Source: Glaciimonas immobilis (GTDB taxonomy: Bacteria; Pseudomonadota; Gammaproteobacteria; Burkholderiales; Burkholderiaceae_D). Taken from it: a DNA stretch of 64,000 nt. Every line of letters begins with the position of its first letter. Positions within the stretch are counted from its first letter, which is position 1. The notes beneath the pieces are model-generated. The model did no database searches. It was not told the origin of the DNA and saw nothing but the letters and a program-made list of their open reading frames with translations. Positions 58,603 to 64,000 of the stretch are shown here, one piece after another. Location: contig NZ_JAAOZT010000003.1 of the NCBI RefSeq assembly GCF_011947285.1, positions 124,001 to 188,000 of the forward strand, in the 5' to 3' direction. Position numbers and translations under genes: made by a program.

Positions 58603-58626
58603 GCACCCGATAAACTTATCGGGTGC
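58603..58626 (-). terminator. Hairpin after proS
   Basis: GCACCCGATA and TATCGGGTGC form a perfect 10-bp stem with a 4-nt loop, 27 nt after the proS stop. It is flanked by outer CTTAAG copies. No T-run follows, so it may stabilise the 3' end or terminate weakly. Confidence 0.55.
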
Positions 58627-58652
58627 GCTTAAGACGGTGCGACGTTAAGGCT

Positions 58653-60392
58653 TTATGAATTCAAGCGTGCCTTCACAAAATCCACCATCTCGCTCAAAGG
58701 CACGCTAGTAGCCTCAGTGTCACGGCGTCCCTGATACTCAAGCTGGCCCTCTTTCAGACCGCGATCACCTACTACCACGCGATGTGGCACGCCTATCAGC
58801 TCCCAATCGGCAAACATCGCACCCGGACGTTCGCCACGATCATCAAGGATTACATCGACGCCTGCAGCCTGCAAGGCCTCGTAAAGCTTATCAGTCTCGG
58901 CTTTAACGGCCTCGCTGCGGTCATAACCCATCGGACATAGTACGACTTCAAACGGCGCAATCGCGGTTGGCCAGATGATGCCTTTATCGTCAAAATTTTG
59001 CTCAATCGCCGCACCGAGAATCCGCGTGATACCGATACCATAGCAGCCCATTTGCAGCGGTTGCGGCTTACCGTTTTCATCCAGGAAGGTGGCGTTCATT
59101 GCTTCTGAATAGGCGGTCCCCAGTTGAAACACGTGCCCAATTTCAATCCCGCGCAGGATCGCCAGCACGCCCTTGCCGTCCGGCGACTGGTCTCCCTCAA
59201 CCACATTCCGGATATCGACCACCATCGGCTCAGGCAGGTCGCGACCCCAGTTAGCACCGGTGAAGTGAAAATCCACCTCATTGGCACCGCACACGAAGTC
59301 ATGCATATCGGCGACCGTACGATCGGCAACGACGATAACCGGTCTTTTGGTATTGATCGGCCCAAGATAGCCCGGTGGCGTACCGAAGTACTCGACGATT
59401 TCTTCTTCGGTTGAAAAGCGATATCCAGCCAGACCGGGAATTTTGTTGGCTTTGATTTCGTTAAGTACATGATCTCCGCGCAGCATCAGCAACCAGACTT
59501 GCTTGGATGCGGGCGCGCTCTTGGTCGCCGCTGTTTCCACGGTCAGGACAATCGACTTGAGCGTCGTGTTCAAAGGAATATTGAGCAGCTCGGCAACCGC
59601 TTCGCACTTGGCTTTGCCTGGCGTCGCGGTCTTGGTCAGCGCTTGAGTTGGCGCAGCACGACTTACGTCGCCTTGCAAAGCCTCAGCAGCCTCCATATTG
59701 GCCGCATAGTCGGAGGTCGGGCAATACACGATAGCGTCTTCACCGGTCGCCGCGATCACATGGAACTCATGTGACGCAGTGCCACCGATGGCACCATTAT
59801 CGGCCGCGACGGGGCGGAACTGCAGTCCAAATCGGTTAAAAATGCGGATGTAGGCGTCATACATATTTTGATATGACTTTTTCAGACCATCCACATCGCG
59901 ATCGAATGAGTATGCATCTTTCATCGTGAATTCACGACCGCGCATTAAACCAAAACGGGGACGACGCTCATCGCGAAACTTGGTCTGGATATGATAAAAA
60001 TTTACCGGAAGTTTGCGATAAGAACGTAGCTCGGTACGCGCGATATCGGTCACCACCTCTTCCGAAGTTGGCTGAATGATGAAGTCGCGGCCATGCCGGT
60101 CCTTCACGCGCATTAGTTCGTCACCGTATTTTTGCCAACGGCCAGTCTCCTGCCAAAGCTCAGCCGGTTGAACCACCGGCATCAACAATTCGACGGCACC
60201 GGAACGATTCATTTCTTCGCGCACTATATTTTCGACCTTGCGGATCACCCGCAAACCCATCGGCATATAGGTGTAAATGCCAGAACCGAGGCGTTTAATC
60301 ATGCCGGCGCGCATCATTAATTTATGGCTGACAATTTCGGCGTCAGATGGGGCTTCTTTAAGCGTAGAGACAAAAAAACGGGAGGCGCGCAT
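58653..60392 (-). CDS. proS: Prolyl-tRNA synthetase
   Basis: ProRS charges tRNA-Pro. The 579-residue class II enzyme begins [20 protein letters not shown] and has motif 2 around [26 protein letters not shown] YbaK-like editing insertion spans about residues 230-390, followed by motif 3 region [16 protein letters not shown] and the anticodon-binding domain. This is the bacterial long form with the editing domain. Confidence 0.97.
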   Translation of the reverse strand: MRASRFFVSTLKEAPSDAEIVSHKLMMRAGMIKRLGSGIYTYMPMGLRVIRKVENIVREEMNRSGAVELLMPVVQPAELWQETGRWQKYGDELMRVKDRHGRDFIIQPTSEEVVTDIARTELRSYRKLPVNFYHIQTKFRDERRPRFGLMRGREFTMKDAYSFDRDVDGLKKSYQNMYDAYIRIFNRFGLQFRPVAADNGAIGGTASHEFHVIAATGEDAIVYCPTSDYAANMEAAEALQGDVSRAAPTQALTKTATPGKAKCEAVAELLNIPLNTTLKSIVLTVETAATKSAPASKQVWLLMLRGDHVLNEIKANKIPGLAGYRFSTEEEIVEYFGTPPGYLGPINTKRPVIVVADRTVADMHDFVCGANEVDFHFTGANWGRDLPEPMVVDIRNVVEGDQSPDGKGVLAILRGIEIGHVFQLGTAYSEAMNATFLDENGKPQPLQMGCYGIGITRILGAAIEQNFDDKGIIWPTAIAPFEVVLCPMGYDRSEAVKAETDKLYEALQAAGVDVILDDRGERPGAMFADWELIGVPHRVVVGDRGLKEGQLEYQGRRDTEATSVPLSEMVDFVKARLNS

Positions 60393-60593
60393 AACGGTGA
60401 ATTCTTTTTAAAAAGAGAGGGTTATAATCGACTCAATTTTAAAGGATTAGCTGGCTGATGCGCCCACTCATTGCACAATTGATTGATGTTCTAGCCAGTT
60501 TAAGCACTGGCTGGGGTCTGCTTCGTGTAAATTTAACATGTAAGCGAGTTGGCATGAGGACCGTCTAGCTGCAGAAAGTTTTGAGGTAATAGT

Positions 60594-61181
60594 ATGCTGG
60601 ACCGTGAAGGCTTCCGCCCCAACGTCGGCATTATCTTGCTCAACACCCAGAATGAGGTGTGGTGGGGCAAGCGCGTGCGTGAACATTCGTGGCAATTTCC
60701 ACAAGGTGGCATCAAGTACGGTGAAACGCCGGAACAAGCCATGTTTCGTGAACTAGAGGAAGAAATAGGCCTCAAGGCGGAGCATGTCAAAATTATCGGG
60801 CGGACCCGGGACTGGCTGCGCTATGAAGTGCCGGACCATTTTATTAAACGCGATATTCGCGGACATTATCGGGGCCAAAAGCAAATCTGGTTCCTGCTCA
60901 GAATGGTCGGACGTGATTGCGATGTTAACTTGCGATTAACCGAACACCCTGAGTTTGACGCCTGGCGCTGGCATGATTACTGGGTACCTCTGGATGTCGT
61001 GATCGAATTCAAGCGCGATGTCTATCAACGTGCATTGCAGGAGTTATCACGTTTCCTGACGCGTCCAACGCCAGGCGCCGGACGACCAGGCCGCGCCGCG
61101 CGCTGCGGGAGCGAGTCTGAAGCTGACGACCAACTGCCTGTAATATGTATTTCGGCTGAATCAAGTATCGACAAGGAGTAA
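60594..61181 (+). CDS. rppH: RNA pyrophosphohydrolase
   Basis: RppH removes pyrophosphate from 5' triphosphate ends and so starts mRNA decay. The 195-residue product starts [17 protein letters not shown] and has the Nudix box [23 protein letters not shown] and the family segment [21 protein letters not shown] precedes the ATG. A perfect -10 TATAAT lies at 60423-60428 near the divergent proS start, with a poor -35. The last 45 residues are low in complexity. Confidence 0.94.
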   Translation: MLDREGFRPNVGIILLNTQNEVWWGKRVREHSWQFPQGGIKYGETPEQAMFRELEEEIGLKAEHVKIIGRTRDWLRYEVPDHFIKRDIRGHYRGQKQIWFLLRMVGRDCDVNLRLTEHPEFDAWRWHDYWVPLDVVIEFKRDVYQRALQELSRFLTRPTPGAGRPGRAARCGSESEADDQLPVICISAESSIDKE

Positions 61182-61189
61182 GTTTTTAT

Positions 61190-61759
61190 ATGTTTTTTAA
61201 CGCTACTTTACAATCCAGACTCAACAAATTTGTCTCCGTCAGCGCGCTCCTGCTTTTGGTAAGTGCACACGTTCATGCGGCCCCCGGCTCCGGTCCGGGC
61301 CCGGGTTTTGACGACGATTTCGACAACGAAGTGAAGACTTGGCAGGAACTAGCGGTGCAGTTACCGCCACAACCGCAGGCGGCTAATTTGGTGCCTTTCT
61401 ATGTGAGCCCGACATCGACCATGAAGTTCGCAATTGACGTGAAATCGATTACTGCCGGCTCCGATGGCGTGGTGCGTTACACGCTGGTCAGTACCAGCAG
61501 CGCGGGTGCAGAAAACATTAGTTATGAAGGCATTCGGTGCCAGACCGCCGAACGGAAGTTGTATGCGTTTGGGCATAAGGAGGGTAATTGGTCACGCGCG
61601 CGCCTGAGTAAATGGCAGCAAATTACCGATGTGTCGGCCAATCGACAACATGCGGCGCTTTTTCAGGACTTTTTGTGTCAGGGGGGGACTATTGCAGGGA
61701 GGGTTGTTGATATTCAGGCGCGGTTTCAAAATAATCGGCCGTTGAAACCGGGGGATTAA
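61190..61759 (+). CDS. CNP1-like family secreted protein
   Basis: A 189-residue precursor with a signal peptide (cleavage near HVHAAPG, about residue 31) and the CNP1-like domain, with FDNEVKTWQELAVQLP, LVPFYVSPTSTMKFAID and RYTLVSTSSAGAENISYEG. The family is betaproteobacterial, its founding member being an outer-membrane/neisserial protein, and its function is not settled. AAGGAG precedes the ATG 8 nt after rppH, so the two are likely cotranscribed. Confidence 0.88.
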   Translation: MFFNATLQSRLNKFVSVSALLLLVSAHVHAAPGSGPGPGFDDDFDNEVKTWQELAVQLPPQPQAANLVPFYVSPTSTMKFAIDVKSITAGSDGVVRYTLVSTSSAGAENISYEGIRCQTAERKLYAFGHKEGNWSRARLSKWQQITDVSANRQHAALFQDFLCQGGTIAGRVVDIQARFQNNRPLKPGD

Positions 61760-61811
61760 GTGATGCGACATTTCAAGGCCTTGCGTTGGGGGCTGGAGCG
61801 GAATAAATAAT

Positions 61812-61844
61812 AAAAAGCCGATACTTATTCTGTATCGGCTTTTT
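61812..61844 (+). terminator. Rho-independent terminator after the CNP1-like gene
   Basis: A perfect 13-bp stem (AAAAAGCCGATAC with GTATCGGCTTTTT) and 7-nt loop, with T-runs on both strands. Confidence 0.95.
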
Positions 61845-62296
61845 ATTTACACCGTTTGTAGCGTGAATCGGTTACATGAATCTACAACGTCAACTAGTTA
61901 AATCAACTACGCTTTAATAAATACGCCACCTTCTTCAAATGCGCACGACTGGACTACTTAAGCGGTTATTGACCGCGCCCGGCGCCATCCCTGCCACCCT
62001 TCCTTTATTTCAGCTTTCGAGATATTCCTCAAAGAATAGCCTCCGTCCGTTCTCCCCGTTTTTATAGAAATATTGGAAGGGCTATCACACTAAGACTCTC
62101 AGATGCCGATGTTACCGTAACGATACTTACGGACCCGGCTAAACCGGCGTACTTTGAAATGTTATTTTATTCATCTGAATCTGTTAAATAACACTATTCC
62201 CCGATAAGCCTGTTGTCACGGCGCTTACCAGGGTTCAAAACCGCAGTTTGCTCCGGGCATCAACGTTGAGGCGTGCTCCGGTTACGGGAGAGTCCC
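61845..62296 (+). promoter_or_regulatory. Upstream region of the DyP cassette
   Basis: No gene is visible. GTTATTT (62161-62167) and AAATAAC (62186-62192) form a dyad with an 18-bp centre, the size of a repressor operator. TTGAAA at 62154-62159 might be a -35, but no good -10 follows at the right distance. The control of the cassette is therefore a guess. Confidence 0.35.
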
Positions 62297-63028
62297 ATGT
62301 CCAACATCGCAGGAAAAGCCTATGCCATGAATGTCATCACACCGATCCGTTGGTACATGACATGGCTAAATAAACTTATTTTTTGGGCTGCACTTCAATT
62401 TCCACGGACATTAAAAGGGCTCATGAACCTGTCCCTGATTCATTATGCGCGCTGGGTCATTGTTGGTCGTCATCAGTTCCCGCATCTGGATCCAAGCCAA
62501 CCTAAAGAGAATCTGAAGTACGCTTATATGCTGTTTTTCAGTAACTTCAACGGAAGTTGGGATCAGTATGTCGACTCCTTCACATTTGCGATTCCGAGTG
62601 GACTAGATATGTTCTGGAAGTGGAATCTACGTTATCCACGATCAGTGCCGTTGTCACCGTTCCATGAATACATTCAGTACAACCAGATTGAAACTTCGCA
62701 TTATTACAATGCTTATCCTCTGGCCGCATCAAACGATATCAAGTCGGCTAAGGTCGTCAAGAATGCGTTGATTGCTTTCAATCAGGAATACGCCAACGCT
62801 GCGCCGGAAATCTTCATTAAGCAGTATTACGCTCTGTTGCGAAGTGTGCAGAAAGATTTGGGCGATATGTCGCCAAGTCCGATTGTCAGTATGGCCGCAG
62901 CTGAGGTGGAAAAAAGATGCGCCGGTGATGCATACCATGCCAAAGTTGCCCGCGATTTACTTGAAGTAATCGCCCATAAAGCCAGACAAAGCGAAATAGC
63001 AAAGAAAAAGGAGCTCGCAGATGGCTAA
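62297..63028 (+). CDS. Unknown protein of the DyP cassette, first gene
   Basis: A 243-residue protein starting MSNIAGKAYAMNVITPIRW at an ATG preceded by GGGAGAG. One hydrophobic stretch at about residues 24-35 could touch the membrane. The middle has YMLFFSNFNGSWDQYVDSF. The N-terminus and this middle segment resemble the next gene, so the two are probably distant paralogues. I do not recognise a named family. It overlaps the next gene by 8 nt and is likely coexpressed with a DyP-type peroxidase. Confidence 0.82.
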   Translation: MSNIAGKAYAMNVITPIRWYMTWLNKLIFWAALQFPRTLKGLMNLSLIHYARWVIVGRHQFPHLDPSQPKENLKYAYMLFFSNFNGSWDQYVDSFTFAIPSGLDMFWKWNLRYPRSVPLSPFHEYIQYNQIETSHYYNAYPLAASNDIKSAKVVKNALIAFNQEYANAAPEIFIKQYYALLRSVQKDLGDMSPSPIVSMAAAEVEKRCAGDAYHAKVARDLLEVIAHKARQSEIAKKKELADG

Positions 63029-63728
63029 TATTCAGGGCAACGCTTATGCATTGACCATTTTGTCGCCGATCATAGAGGGTCATTTCAATGAGATCGCCTA
63101 TTCGGACGAGATCAAAGCGCGGTTGGAACAGTGGAATATGCTTCCGAACAGTCCTATGACGCGGGTACCGCAAACGTATTTATGCCGCTATTTTGTGCTG
63201 GACGATGTGGTTATTCAGTCGACGCCCGGGACCGATATATTTGGTCCGATTATCGATCTCCTGTCGATTTTCTCTGACAAAGTGCGTCGGGGTGCATTGC
63301 CGCAAGAAGATCATCTGGCATCTAAATATTTAGTTTTTTCGACCAATTTCCATGGTGAACTGGAACCGTATTTACGCGCAATGTGGAACGCCATCGGTAA
63401 AGAAATCATACACGTATGGGGCTTTTGTTACGGCTTTAAACTGGTCCACGATGCGGACAGTTTTGTTACGTACATGAAAAAATGTCAGCTGACGGCATCG
63501 CTATTTTTTGTGGGTTCGAATGACGAGTCACTGGATGAACAATTAAAAGCGCTGTATCTCAAACAGCAGTTCACCAATTTTGCTTTGCGAACACAAGGCA
63601 TGCCAGTGGCAGAATTACAAAAAGAATTTAACGATTTCATTCTGCGCGTCGAGCCAGCCAATGTCACCGGACCATCCTGGAAAGCCGGACAATATCGTTT
63701 AGATCAACATGAAAGGACTGCATTGTGA
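63021..63728 (+). CDS. Unknown protein of the DyP cassette, second gene
   Basis: A 235-residue protein starting MANIQGNAYALTILSPI, with AAGGAG upstream and an 8-nt overlap with the preceding gene. It has KYLVFSTNFHGELEPYLRAMW, parallel to a segment of the first gene, and no signal peptide. The opening IQGN is also seen at the start of the peroxidase that follows (MDIQGNVVRAYG). A shared fold of the dimeric ferredoxin-like DyP superfamily is conceivable but unproven. Confidence 0.82.
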   Translation: MANIQGNAYALTILSPIIEGHFNEIAYSDEIKARLEQWNMLPNSPMTRVPQTYLCRYFVLDDVVIQSTPGTDIFGPIIDLLSIFSDKVRRGALPQEDHLASKYLVFSTNFHGELEPYLRAMWNAIGKEIIHVWGFCYGFKLVHDADSFVTYMKKCQLTASLFFVGSNDESLDEQLKALYLKQQFTNFALRTQGMPVAELQKEFNDFILRVEPANVTGPSWKAGQYRLDQHERTAL

Positions 63729-64000
63729 CGCAAAAACTGGACTTGATGGATATTCAGGGAAATGTCGTTCGCGCTTATGGACGCTTTAATTTTCCTGTTG
63801 CGCGCTATCTTTTTTTAAATGTCATCGCACAAGCGCAAGGTAGAAAATTTATCACCGCTCTGCTGCCACAGATCACGAGTTCGGCAAATTGGGGGGCGGG
63901 CCCTGATGAAGTGCCAAAGCCAGCGGTAACGACCAACATTGCGTTCACGTATGAAGGACTGAAGGCGCTGGGATTACCGGGTGCATCATTGATTGGATTC
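63725..64000 (+). CDS. DyP-type peroxidase, N-terminal part (cut by window edge)
   Basis: A GTG at 63725 overlaps the previous stop by 3 nt and opens a frame of 92 codons to the window end. It reads DLMDIQGNVVRAYGRF, then ARYLFLNVIAQAQGRKFITALLPQIT, NWGAG and NIAFTYEGLKALGLPG. This matches the N-terminus of dye-decolourising (DyP-type) haem peroxidases. The GXXDG motif and haem-ligand His would lie beyond the edge, so the call rests on the N-terminal domain only. Confidence 0.75.
   Translation, partial: MTQKLDLMDIQGNVVRAYGRFNFPVARYLFLNVIAQAQGRKFITALLPQITSSANWGAGPDEVPKPAVTTNIAFTYEGLKALGLPGASLIGF

Overview
The window is a stretch of betaproteobacterial chromosome, most likely order Burkholderiales and close to Oxalobacteraceae (Collimonas, Glaciimonas and Herminiimonas are my best guesses). 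This rests on gene neighbourhoods: hrcA/nadK/recN/hemH/grpE/dnaK/dnaJ together, ampD-pilR-pilS beside nrdAB, a ccsA-like gene near ffh, and HemJ in place of other protoporphyrinogen oxidases. Most of it is dense housekeeping DNA. Only the two ends look accessory.

Left end (1-3244): visibly AT-rich, foreign-looking DNA. On the minus strand it holds a lasso-peptide precursor gene of 54 codons (1634-1798) with a capistruin-like core, GTPGGAILEGAYFVRSFA. A hairpin follows, then a lasso cyclase (asparagine-synthetase-like) that runs off the left edge. Next come a small gene broken by an in-frame TGA and about 500 bp with no recognisable gene. purM marks the return to core genome.

3245-11846: purM and, divergently, a PerM-type permease, hda, a HAD phosphatase, pcnB, folK, a deoxynucleoside kinase, panB and (converging) a beta-carbonic anhydrase.

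12097-23272: the heat-shock block dnaJ, dnaK, grpE, hemH, recN, nadK on the minus strand, then a HAD hydrolase and hrcA on the plus strand. Sigma-32-like promoters precede dnaK and grpE. A 134-bp MITE-like element lies next to nadK, and its edge overlaps the nadK stop codon.

23273-36013: a dispersed structured repeat (second copy near 58.2 kb), fur and bamE divergent, dapB, an ExbB/ExbD pair, leuS, lptE, holA, proA, hemJ, a DsbA-fold isomerase and an RlmL-type methyltransferase.

36014-40507: an iron cluster. hemP sits behind a promoter overlapped by a Fur box, followed by a hypothetical gene, bfd, tonB, a second exbB/exbD pair and bacterioferritin.

40508-57946: yggT, a histone-H1-like Lys/Ala/Pro repeat protein, nrdB and nrdA (with a pair of NrdR boxes about 640 bp upstream), ampD, pilR/pilS, a PP0621-like protein, a CcsA-like membrane protein, a NYN-LOTUS protein, ffh, a SWIB-domain protein with a histone-like tail, and a lytic transglycosylase.

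57947-64000: the second dispersed repeat, proS, rppH, a CNP1-like secreted protein, and a right-edge cassette of two related unknown genes overlapping the start of a DyP-type peroxidase. No tRNA, rRNA, CRISPR array or intact insertion sequence was seen.
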